A stretch of 64,000 nucleotides of DNA from Pseudoips prasinana (Eukaryota; Arthropoda; Insecta; Lepidoptera; Nolidae), in the NCBI GenBank assembly GCA_951640165.1, contig OX621236.1, positions 34,542,948-34,606,947 of the forward strand, given 5' to 3'. The translations under genes and the position numbers were made by a program. The notes under the pieces were generated by a model. It was not told the DNA's origin. It searched no databases and saw nothing but the letters and a program-made list of their open reading frames with translations. Shown here in pieces: positions 55,126 to 64,000 of this stretch (positions are counted from its first letter, which is position 1; every line of letters begins with the position of its first letter).

Positions 55126-55661
55126 TGGCACGCATTTTTGGGTAGGTATTTGAGGCAAGCTGAAATCTTGTCCTATAGCTCTTCAGACACACCCCAACAC
55201 GGATCTGCAGACCTGGCTGGCAGGTAGCGGGTCTAAACCAACCCCTAAATTTTTGAATTTTTTTTTATCCAAAGAATGTATTTGAGGCAGCTGAAATTTT
55301 GATATGTTGTAGTTTAATGTTTATACAATACATAAATAACATTCAAGTTGCCTCAAATACATTTTTTCGATTTTTTTGCAAAATATTTTTGCACACGCCT
55401 GGCAGTGCTAAAGACCCGACAGAATCGCCTGTTTTTTTTTTGTATTGTATAAACATTAAACTACAAAATATCAAAATTTCAGCTTGCCTCAAATACATTA
55501 TTTGGTTAAAAAAAATTCAAAAATTCAAAAATTTAGAGGTTGGTTTAGACCTGCTACCCGCCTGCTAGGTCTGCAGTTCAGTGTTGGGGTGTGTCTGAAG
55601 AGTTATAGGACAAGTTTTCAGCTTGCCTCAAATACCTACCCAAAAATGCGTGCCAGCTCTC
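55126..55661. repeat. Large inverted repeat, arms about 215 bp
   Basis: The left arm begins near GAGCTGGCACGCATTTTTGG (55126) and runs to about 55335. The right arm (about 55440-55661) is its inverse, with scattered differences. Both carry 'tttgaggcaagctgaaa' and 'agacacaccccaacac'. The spacer is about 100 bp. Confidence 0.8.
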
Positions 55662-56318
55662 CTACTATACCTTCATTCAAAGCTCACGTGGGTGAACAAT
55701 TTCACCGTCAGCGTATGGGCAGACGTTGCGCGCAGCAATTAGCCATTCCCACGCACAGATCTGCTGCTTTCCGCGGCACTTTTAGATACGCAGCCTCCAA
55801 AGTTTGGAACAATATACCGCCACCAATCAGAGACCTTAAAAGTATATATAGTTATAGAGTACAGTTAAAACGTGTTTCTTTTTAATTATCAAATTCAGTT
55901 TGAAGCAATAAACTGTAAAATCTCTATAATTTGATCTGCTTTTGACTGTGTATTAATCTATTAAGGCTGAAGACAAAATATGCAAAATGAGTGGCATAAA
56001 TGAGACCCTAATAATATAATATTATTTAAGTACCTACCTTATATATTTATCAATTATAACTTTTATTAATTTATTTATATTAACTCCCCCACACACTAAT
56101 TTCTACTATTACACCATGATCGTTACGGGTACCAACGGAAGATCAGCGCTGGGTGTAACCCAGCAAATGCTGAGATGGTCACCCTTTCGGCAGGACATAC
56201 AGGACCTATTGCGTATTGTTAAACTATGTTATTGTTTGATTTTTATATGTATTTAGTTAGTTCTGTTTGTAAATGTCTTGTATGTCTATTGTCGAATAAA
56301 TGTATTTCTTCTTCTTCT
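55662..56318 (+). pseudogene. Jockey/CR1-type LINE, C-terminus and 3' end
   Basis: The open frame continues from the right arm: HVGEQFHRQRMGRR, then ASKVWNNIPPPIRDLKS and LKRVSF with a stop at 55883-55885. The 3' untranslated region contains 'cagcgctgggtgtaacccag' and 'gtcgaataaatgtatttctt' and ends in (CTT)n. Confidence 0.7.
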
Positions 56319-56319
56319 A

Positions 56320-56455
56320 ATTGTCCTGAGTCTGGGTGTAAATATCTATATAACTATATATTAACAAAAGAAAAGTAGTTTATGAAGAATATAAGTTATC
56401 TGGTTTCTATAGTACCAGCTCTGCTTAGTTTCGGATCAGACCGTGTGTATAATGA
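56320..56455 (+). repeat. SINE-A, 5'-truncated
   Basis: 'ttgtcctgagtctgggtgta', 'agtaccagctctgcttagtt', lacking a head. Confidence 0.65.
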
Positions 56456-56463
56456 ATCATCAA

Positions 56464-57105
56464 AGTCAAAGTCAAAGGTACTTTATTCCGTAAAAATTTT
56501 ACATTTATGTGGAATCGTCATATTTTTTTTTACCCTACCGTGCAGTGCATGACGTGGCAGCTACTGAGAAACACTGCCAGAAAACTCAGTAGGAATCCTT
56601 TTTTAAAATAAAATATACTTAAGATTAATTATAATCATGTGTGTTGACTCAGAACAACTCAATCCCAAGCACTTTTATCACTTAAATAATCAGAAATTTT
56701 GTAATATGCCCTGCTACACAATTTGGCTTTAATAATTCTTTTAAACTTATTCGTAGACAATTCTCTAATATAATCATTGGGAAGTTTGTTATAGAATCTT
56801 ATACATTGCCCCATAAAAGAGTTACTTATTTTGTGGAGACGGGTAGTATGCAATATGAGATTATTCTTATATCTAGTATTTACATTATGTGTATCGCTCC
56901 TTTTACAGAAGGAATCGATATTTTTATGCACATATAGTAAGTTTTCATATATATACTGAGATGGTACAGTTAGAATGTTGACCTCTTTGAACTTTTCTCT
57001 TAGAGATACTCTCGGGCCAAGATTATAGATAGCTCTTACAGCTCTTTTTTGCAATATAAATATGGTGTTAATGTCAGCAGAGCTATCCCAGAGAAGAATG
57101 ACCTA
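56464..57105 (-). pseudogene. Jockey/CR1-type LINE, 3' part
   Basis: The minus-strand frame (57105 to 56659) reads LLWDSSADINTIF, QKRAVRAIYNLGP, FYNKLPNDYIRE and YYKISDYLSDKSAWD. Its tail resembles the end of the 560-residue frame at 32650-34332 (YYKVCEYLADKF). The 3' region ends in (CAAAGT)n-like repeats at about 56464-56477. Confidence 0.75.
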
Positions 57106-57639
57106 AGATATAATTATTTCCCTAGTCAAGTCCTACCCGGTCGTAGAGCGGAACAGCGCTATTTTCTACTTAACTGAAATATTGTTATATACTCCTAGCA
57201 TAGGAATGTGCCTGATTTAGACTTTCAATAGTCCTAGAATATCTATAAATATGTTCCTCTCGTCTTGTCGTGTTTGTGCCTGTCCAGGCCACTAACATAC
57301 TAACTAGCTTTCTACCCTGTCCCGTTACGCCCACATCAAATATCTATAATCATAATAATAAGGTATTTCCCCTCGGAAATTGGTTATTCTTCCGGATGCT
57401 TGCAGTCAATCTCTTTACCAATATGTTGAATACAGACCGACCTCTTTGTTATTTATATTATATATCTTCAGATATTGTTTAAATTCAATTATTTATCATT
57501 TATAATTAACAAGCATTTCAGTTACAGAAAGAACTATAGTAATTAATTGTATCTGAGGTGAAAAATAGAAGTAATTAAAAATCACAGTCAGTCAGACAAC
57601 AAAAGAAAAATGCGGCGCCGTCTCTGGGGACAGCCAACA
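57106..57639. other. Stretch without recognised feature
   Basis: AT-rich; nothing recognised. Confidence 0.45.
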
Positions 57640-57741
57640 GAAGTGAAAACTATTTTCTACCCTTTAACGATGACGCGATTTCATTCTGAGTGCCCATCTG
57701 AGCATGATTCCGTGATTTTTCGTTACCATAGTTTTCACTTC
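57640..57741 (+). mobile_element. Possible short TIR element
   Basis: GAAGTGAAAACTAT at 57640 with its exact inverse ending at 57741. The 14-base ends surround about 74 bp. No clear target duplication. Confidence 0.45.
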
Positions 57742-57749
57742 AATAAAGG

Positions 57750-58469
57750 TACCCAATAATTCAATCTCGTATTTTACAAATTTAATATTTATTTTGAATC
57801 AAAATCAAAGAAGAAGTAATTAGCTCGTGACAATAAAATAGTTCATTCTGAGCGCCCCCACCATTCCTGCGCACTAGGCTCAAGCATTTTTTTTAAATGG
57901 CAGGGAATGCCACCAAATGTGTTTACGGGTGAGCATGTAGGTTTTCACTCATTGGCCTATAGGTAAATTAGTCTCTGGTATGTGGTTATGTGTAAAGTTA
58001 TCAGAACTACTGACACGATAGTGTTCTTTTTAATTTTAAACTGAAACTGAAACTGAACATTGAACAACAAATTTTGTCAAAGTATGTTCAACTAGTTGCA
58101 TAATTTCATTCACTTTCATGTATGCATTGGTTTGTCGACTCAATGACCCAGACTAATATACTTGATACATAAACAAGCTACAAGTAGACTACATCAAGGA
58201 AATTGTGGACGTGAACCCTGAAATTAATAGGCGGAGACAATTCTCACTTCAGCGGCCACAAATAATGAGGCTCTAGTCTAGAGCAACGACCACTTAACTG
58301 GGATTAGCCGTATAGGAATAATGAATGGGATTTCTTCAACAGATGTCTAATGTAGCGGTATCTATGTTATACAATAGCCAGCTCATAGCTAGATGCTCCT
58401 ACCGGTCCGTAAGCGCTCGGCGAGATTAAGTAACTAAGCTCACAGAGATATAGCCAGATTATCTACAAT
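57750..58469. other. Stretch without recognised feature
   Basis: AT-rich; no exon or repeat recognised. Confidence 0.45.
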
Positions 58470-58865
58470 ATGTATAGCACCGATTCTCTTAGATTTACAT
58501 TTAGAGACAAGGGGTATCTTACCTTAGTTAGCATTTATATTTTAGAACTATGTATTTTTGTAAAAAATAATATGAGTTTTTTCAATTTAAAGTCAGCATC
58601 TAAACCTAATATTCGTAATAAATATAGATTTAATTTCGAGTTACCATCTATTCGCAACATGATTTACTATAAGAGTACTTACATTACAGCAATACGTGTG
58701 TATGTTTATACACACGTATTGCTGTAATTTAAGTACTCTTATAGTAAATCATGTTGTTTAATTTCAAGTGGTAGATCTACCACTTGAAATTAAACAACTT
58801 GATGGTAAAATGTTTAAATCTTTGCTGAAACGATGGCTATTCTCAACGTATTTTATGACCTCAAA
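58470..58865 (+). pseudogene. Jockey/CR1-type LINE C-terminus rearranged by palindromes
   Basis: The frame reads GYLTLVSIYILELCIFVK, then ELPSIRNMIYYKS, and resumes after 58755 as LPLEIKQLDGKMFKSLL, normally a few residues downstream. Between them are two palindromes: 58655-58703 against 58708-58756 (48 of 49 paired, 4-base loop) and 58753-58798 (46 bp, perfect). Confidence 0.7.
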
Positions 58866-59094
58866 GAGTTTTTTGCTTATGACCAAGTATCGAAGCAACT
58901 GATTTATTGAATTTATCATGATATGTTATTTATCTGTTGTCAAGATTATAAAAAATAATTATTTAATATTAAGATAGGTAGAAAAAATATTGCATACCCG
59001 ATATGGGTAACTGTTGATCAATCAAATTGTTATAACATCTTCTGTACACAGTTTCTGGCAATAAAATGATCTATGTCTATGTCACAGTCAGTTC

Positions 59095-59160
59095 TTAGAT
59101 GGGTGACCGCCAAAGTGGTTTAATTTCTGAGCGTCTCCATGCTTCGGAGGGTGGGCAAAT
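59095..59160 (-). repeat. Repeat family F fragment
   Basis: 'atgggtgaccgccaaagtgg' and 'ctgagcgtctccatgcttcg', reverse of 59330-59500. Confidence 0.5.
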
Positions 59161-59329
59161 CCAAATAAAAAATCAAACTCCAATCCAAAGGTTGGGCTTG
59201 ATGTCCGCACAAGACAAATATTTATGTTCATGAACATGTCTATTTCTCTTGGTGATGATGGATAGTTTGGGCTAGATGGCGCTCTGTATGTCACACAGTC
59301 TATCTATTTATGATTTCGTTGGTTATTAC

Positions 59330-59500
59330 TTACTTATCGTATGGGCAGTGGTTACCCTAGTGTCAGAGTTGTTCAACGTGTTCAACGACATGACTTAACA
59401 ACTGTTGTCTAATGACTACAATCGGGACCGACAGTTTAACGTGCCCTCCGAAGCATGGAGACGCTCAGATATTAAACCACGTTGGCGGTCACCCATCAGG
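59330..59500 (+). repeat. Repeat family F
   Basis: 'aacaactgttgtctaatgac', 'atcgggaccgacagtttaac', 'catggagacgctcagatatt'. Confidence 0.6.
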
Positions 59501-59504
59501 CACA

Positions 59505-59580
59505 TATCACACAGCGCCATCTAGCCCAAACTAAACAAAGCTTGTAATGTTGATACTAGACAACAGATTGAAATACATAT
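59505..59580 (-). repeat. SINE-A fragment
   Basis: 'tagcccaaactaaacaaagc' and 'actagacaacagattgaaat' match the body in reverse. Confidence 0.5.
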
Positions 59581-59615
59581 ATACCTAAGTTTTTTTTGTA
59601 AAAACACATACATTA

Positions 59616-59723
59616 TGTCAAATTTCCCCAATTGAAAGTGAACTTTTTGCTTATGTGATAACGTTGAAAATCTATTAAAGAAATTTGACAAATTGGGGTA
59701 GTTGGATGTGCTGACGTCTGTAC
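59616..59723 (+). mobile_element. 141-bp TIR MITE, copy 8 (left end lost)
   Basis: Begins at 'tgtcaaatttccccaattga' and ends 'gtgctgacgtctgtac'; the outer ~35 bp of the left arm are gone. Confidence 0.8.
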
Positions 59724-59859
59724 ATTGAAATCAACCTGACCAATACAAATAGCCATGGTCATAAACACAAATATTTTTCTCGTGCGAGCATCAAACCCAA
59801 CGTTTGGATCAAGAGGCAGGTTTACTACCAATGGGTTACAGCGGTTATACTCAGAGAGT

Positions 59860-59945
59860 TTCGCCGCCCATGAACACATACAACACCAGGTCGCCATGTC
59901 GTACTGGATCGGAAATACCTTCGTAGTTAGTTGGTTCCACATAGA
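59860..59945 (-). pseudogene. CR1/jockey-type LINE tail fragment
   Basis: The minus strand gives MWNQLTTKVFPIQYDMATW, equivalent to TLWNQLTAEVFPIRYDSMATF at 43197-43530. Confidence 0.55.
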
Positions 59946-59963
59946 GGTTACTTTATTTAAGAA

Positions 59964-60715
59964 CTAGCTGTGCCCCGCGGTTTTACCCGCGTTAAACTTT
60001 ATAAATTATCACAGCTCCTCCCCCGTCGGTGATAGCGTGATAATATGTAGCCTATATGTTGACCCGACCTCTTAGTTATATTCATGCAAAATTTTAAGTA
60101 AATCCATGCAGTACTTTTTAGGTCCAACCACACCAAACGGCCCGCATCGGCCCGCATCGAAACGAATTTTACAATCTTTAAACGAAATTAAATCTTGTAT
60201 ACAGTGTTTAAAGTTTATATTACCAAGTCAAGGGTAAACACAAAGGTGACATGCCGCGACACGCGATCGGCTCCGGCCGCATGCGTTCGGATTCCGGCGC
60301 ATACGTTCGAATACCGCCGAATGCGCTCGGAGCCGTCCGCTTGCGTTCGGATTCCGCCGGGTGCGCTGGGGCTTAAAACTATGAAACTAAAAAAGAAGCG
60401 AAGGTAGTAGTATGCGACGACGCGACGTCCGGCTGGACGCGGTCGGATGCCGTCGCATTCGACCGTATCCGACCGCATCCGGTGGATGCGGCGGCATCCG
60501 ACCGCGTCCGTGCGGTGCGATACTGGCCGATGCGGGCCGTTTGGTGTGTTTGGACCTTTTGAGTTTAGCCCGGACATACATACAGCCAGACAGATAAACA
60601 GACAAAAATTCTATTTTTGGTTTCGAGAACTATTGTAGATCACTCCCCAAGTATCCTTTAAAAAAATGTACAATGTACAGTTTTGACTTTCCTACGATTT
60701 TATTATATGTATAGA
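59964..60715 (-). mobile_element. Non-autonomous Helitron carrying a GC-rich TIR element
   Basis: CTAG at 59964-59967 and TC inverse at 60714-60715; same family as 7922-8509. Interrupted at 60120-60557. Confidence 0.8.
60120..60557 (+). mobile_element. GC-rich TIR element (438 bp)
   Basis: Ends AGGTCCAACCACACC and AGGTCCAAACACACC (inverse) with inverted repeats of about 33 bp differing at one base. A TTT duplication at both sides exactly restores the Helitron text 'gtactttttgagttt'. The interior has CGGATGCGG-like repeats that give chance frames on both strands. A 3-bp duplication suits Harbinger-like elements but the superfamily is not certain. Confidence 0.8.
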
Positions 60716-60719
60716 TTAT

Positions 60720-61030
60720 GATACCTCAAACCCGAAGAGACACAGACTCGAAAGTTGTAACACTATTACCAAGAATTACTATCAAGAATAAAAAAGGCTA
60801 CACGACACTACACTTAAAATAAACGAGTATAGACAACAAACTGTCCCTTTTCCACCATCTATTTAGCAATTGAAAATATGCTTGACTTTATAGGTACTAA
60901 GCTATCAGAAGTTTATTCACATGGAAAATATTCAACTTTTGTATCTAAGTTAATTCTAGTGACATATTTAGTTAGATACTTGAGATAGAAAATTTAATGC
61001 TTTTAAATTCAAGACACAAAATAAATATAA
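60720..61030. other. Stretch without recognised feature
   Basis: AT-rich; nothing recognised. Confidence 0.45.
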
Positions 61031-61031
61031 A

Positions 61032-61210
61032 GTGTTAATTCCGCTAATTGTCAGTTAAGTCAAGCCGGGATGCAATATGCACCATCCTCCCCCCGTCCGC
61101 AAAAATGTGCACATGCAAGAAGGACAATATAAAAATGCAAATTACGATACCCAATCGTAGCGGGGCATGTAATGCGGCTTGATTAAAGTGACAATTAGCG
61201 GAATTAACAC
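61032..61210 (+). mobile_element. TIR MITE (179 bp) with TAAA duplication
   Basis: GTGTTAATTCCGCTAATTGT at the left and its inverse at the right, about 34-bp arms with a small gap. TAAA lies immediately outside both ends. Noncoding. Confidence 0.75.
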
Positions 61211-61264
61211 TAAATATTCATTTTGTGTTTTAAATGTAATGGATTGCCGCAAAGTAACGCCTTT

Positions 61265-61470
61265 TTTATGTCATAGGGCGACAAACGGGTCACCTGGTGG
61301 TAAGCGATCGCCGCCGCCTATGTACACTGGCAACACCAGAGGAGTCGCGGGTGCGTCGCCGGCTTTTAAAAGAGTGACCCTTCTGCACCCCGATGAGCAG
61401 CTTCTGGCAACCTTACTCGCGCTCAGAAACACAACATTAATGTTATTTTAAAGGAATGTCTTCTGTAATT
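61265..61470 (+). repeat. Repeat family J
   Basis: 'caccagaggagtcgcgggtg', 'gtaagcgatcgccgccgcc' and 'aaggaatgtcttctgtaa', shared with 9015-9225. Confidence 0.6.
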
Positions 61471-61517
61471 CTGTAAGTGAATGTGGTCTGAGGATGAATG
61501 AGTTGTTCATCAAATGT

Positions 61518-61900
61518 CTTCTTTACTGATGATCAAGTTCTACTTGCGTCGTCGGCGGACGAGTTGCAGGAGATGGTAACAAATATGCATGAAGTTTTTG
61601 AAAGGAAAGGAATGAATGTTGGCAAGACTAAAGTAATGGTATTTTAGAGGGATGAATACATGACAGAATGTTATATTGTGATTGGAGCAGAGAAAGTCGA
61701 ACAGGTGAAAGAGTTTGTATATTTGGGAATTTGCTTACGAGAGATGGAAAATATGGGGCACTACACGCCTTTATCGGCAAGTCTCAAAAAAGGCTCCACA
61801 GGCCGTGCACGATGGAGTGTTAGTGCCAACTTTAATGTATGGAAGTCAAAGCTGGATATGGCAGAAAAAGAATGAAAGTAAAATAAATGCAGTGGATAAT
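61518..61900 (+). pseudogene. Non-LTR RT fragment
   Basis: Frames joined by shifts read TDDQVLLASSADELQEMV (the FADD-like box, with the first Asp region changed), ERKGMNVGKTKVMVF, VKEFVYLGICL and PTLMYGSQSW. The order fits RT palm to thumb, but the element is dead. Confidence 0.65.
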
Positions 61901-61904
61901 CTAT

Positions 61905-62700
61905 ATGTGCTTTTTTCCATCACCAAATGGATTAATTTGGTTGAAAACAACGTGGCATAGATCTGAAATAGAAATATCAAAAAATGTTTTCCTGTGTGTA
62001 TTTTAGGTTAGAAAAATTAACTTTTTATATAACCATTTCATATTGTATCTGTGCTTTAAAATGGTGAAAGCCTTTTTTAGACAGCTTATTCTAAATGAAA
62101 ATAAAATTCAATTTTTTACTTGAAACTTTTATCTATTTTAAGTTAGTAATTAGATAATATACCGCTGGGACTGATATACTGATGGATTAATCAAAAAGTA
62201 AAGGTAATTTGTTATCATATGGTACAGAATTCTAAAAATACATAAACTTAGGAGTACAGCAGTTGTATTGAAAGGATAGAACCAATTTATACCGCGGGTA
62301 TACAGCCTACACGGATACGTCAGAAACATTTTAAGTAATACACGGGTTATTCCTCAGGATAGATTATATTAATATATAGTATATCTATACGGTGACCAGG
62401 TCCAGGACCAGGTTTGTCGCCTGGTATATAGCCAGGCATATAAGAGCCTTGAGATTTACCTGCTCTGCAATAGTTAAATCTTGCAGTTAGTGGATCTAAT
62501 CTACACAAATAATAAATGTTATGTAACACTTTCAATAACGATATGATGAAATGCAATATTCAACCATCTAAATGGGATATTTTTTCTTACACAATTTCGA
62601 AAATGTGGGTAGTCATTTAAAAGGGTACAGGTAAAAAGTAGACAATCAGCTAACATAGTGAAAATATCCTACAACTTAGAAAATATTATCTCAAATGCTT
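61905..62700. other. Stretch without recognised feature
   Basis: AT-rich; nothing recognised. Confidence 0.5.
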
Positions 62701-62880
62701 ATCTTATCTTATCTTTGTCGAAGTGTACTTGCGTACAGCACTTCGATCCTTCAGGATCTTTTGTACTATCCCCCACTGGTATTCATTCTATCCCTAGAGC
62801 CCTGAATGAAGTCTGCACATAGTCCAGTACGCTTCTTAGGAGTAGATCCTTGTAGTCTCCTGGTTCTGGATGTGCCAGTT
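62701..62880 (+). repeat. Repeat family E
   Basis: Preceded by a (TTATC)n run and containing 'gtgtacttgcgtacagcact', 'gagccctgaatgaagtctgc' and 'cagtacgcttcttaggagta'. It is the uninverted form of the sequence folded at 971-1145. Confidence 0.6.
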
Positions 62881-62884
62881 CCAG

Positions 62885-63470
62885 GATGGGCATTCTGCGT
62901 CTTGCCAATGCATCTCAAATGCTACCGCACATTCTCCGCATAAATAGTATATACAAGTCATATGAGGGCAAAACATCCATGGCCTTAAAAAGTGTCATCG
63001 CCGTAGGAGAATATTTTTATAAAATGGGTCCATCATAATTTTTTGAATTCGTTTATATACGAAAACCCTGTTTTCTATTTCTATGAAGCGCTATTACATT
63101 GCAGTTTGTGGTTAAACAAACCTTATCATAATTTATAGAGCAAGATTACCTACGTAATGAAACGGTGTTGGGGTTTGCATGATTAACACTGGTAACGGCT
63201 CGACTTATATTAGCTTTGTTGAACGCGGCGCATAAACAAACTTTATGAATATGTCTGTAACACATTACTACATTGTTAAAGGGTTTTTGGATACTATTAT
63301 ATCACTGTAACATTATCTAACAGTATTGTAACTCGGACCGTTTCTTGAATTAAATACTACATGGAGTATTTTAAAGTCATCAATCTATTTGAGATTCTTT
63401 CTAGTTTTTTTTTTTATTTTAAATATATTTCGCTTAAATAAAATTAAAAAAAAACATGATATTCGTATGT
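62885..63470. other. Stretch without recognised feature
   Basis: AT-rich; no exon or repeat recognised. Confidence 0.45.
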
Positions 63471-63700
63471 AATTAAATTAGAAGAAAGTGTTCAATTAAA
63501 AGACATGTTGTATTTTTGGATTAAGATTTAATAATAAAAACACCACCCTATAAATTAGATACTGTAAAATATTAGCACCTAGTTTGTTATGAAATTAGAA
63601 AGATATGTTCAATAAGAATACATGTTGCTTTTTATTACATGATTTAATAATAAAAGCACTCTATAAATATGATACAAAAAAATATGAGCACCTCTACTAG
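63471..63700 (+). repeat. Tandem duplication, unit about 118 bp
   Basis: Two diverged units with 'aaattaga-gaa', 'gtttaataataaaa' and 'atgagcacct' in the same order. A weaker third unit may follow to about 63780. Confidence 0.6.
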
Positions 63701-64000
63701 ACTTACGAAAGTCTTTATTGTTAAATGTAAAATTTTACAAGAAATAATAACTTACAAAATACGAAAATATAAGAGCACCAATACAAAGACCAAATGTAGT
63801 GCCTACTATGGTACAGAAGAGTCACTTTGTCAAGACACTTAAATAAATATTGTCCCCTGTTCAACTTTATAAAGTGCGACCCAAATCACATAGAGTATCT
63901 TACAGGCTATATACACATCATATGGTTAAGTAAGTGCTCAGTATGTGCCAAAATACTGTTTTATGTAAACAGTGTCGTGTTAAATATGTATAACCATTAT

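Noticed and set aside
60195..60638. Arg/His/Pro-rich frames on both strands
   Set aside because: They fall in the GC-rich TIR element's internal repeats, not a gene.
1..64000. CRISPR array, operon, phage or defence-type gene cluster
   Set aside because: No regular repeat-spacer pattern or prokaryotic gene packing; splice sites and eukaryotic transposons throughout. I also found no sign of a new multi-gene system.

Overview
This window looks like intronic and flanking DNA of an insect, most probably a moth or butterfly. That is an inference from several things: strong AT richness, long introns, cecropia-type mariner, RTE and jockey/CR1-type LINEs, several tRNA-headed SINE families, and many short Helitrons with A|TC...CTAG|T ends. 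No bacterial, phage or CRISPR feature is present.

The one host gene I can support is an arrestin on the minus strand. Four exons are visible, at 28938-28888 (with the ATG), 26544-26380, 9406-9286 and 1340-1193. They have consensus splice sites and matching phases, and they join into the first 155 or so residues of an arrestin N-domain. The gene runs off the left edge, so roughly the last 240 residues lie outside the window. Its introns (about 2.3, 17 and 7.9 kb) are filled with transposons.

Left third (1-29 kb): arrestin exons separated by a Helitron trimer, Helitrons nested in SINEs, short-tandem arrays, degraded LINE pieces, a 350-bp minisatellite, and five copies of a 141-bp terminal-inverted-repeat MITE. 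Middle (29-50 kb): upstream of the arrestin start codon. It holds a 5'-truncated LINE with an open 560-residue RT frame, an apparently intact mariner with a complete transposase, further SINEs, and a GC-rich poly(A)-tailed element whose empty site can be read from a second copy of its host repeat. Right (50-64 kb): a complete-looking 3.2-kb RTE retrotransposon with one open 990-residue frame and an 11-bp target duplication, a fold-back structure with arms of about 215 bp, LINE 3' ends with snap-back palindromes, and a Helitron carrying a GC-rich TIR element with a TTT target duplication.

I found no undescribed multi-gene system. The notable material is the divergent arrestin, two possibly active transposons (mariner and RTE), a locally abundant MITE family, and a recurring pattern of near-perfect palindromes, several of them built from transposon sequence. 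Repeat families without a recognised name are given letters here (SINE-A/B/C, families D-J) so copies can be cross-referenced.
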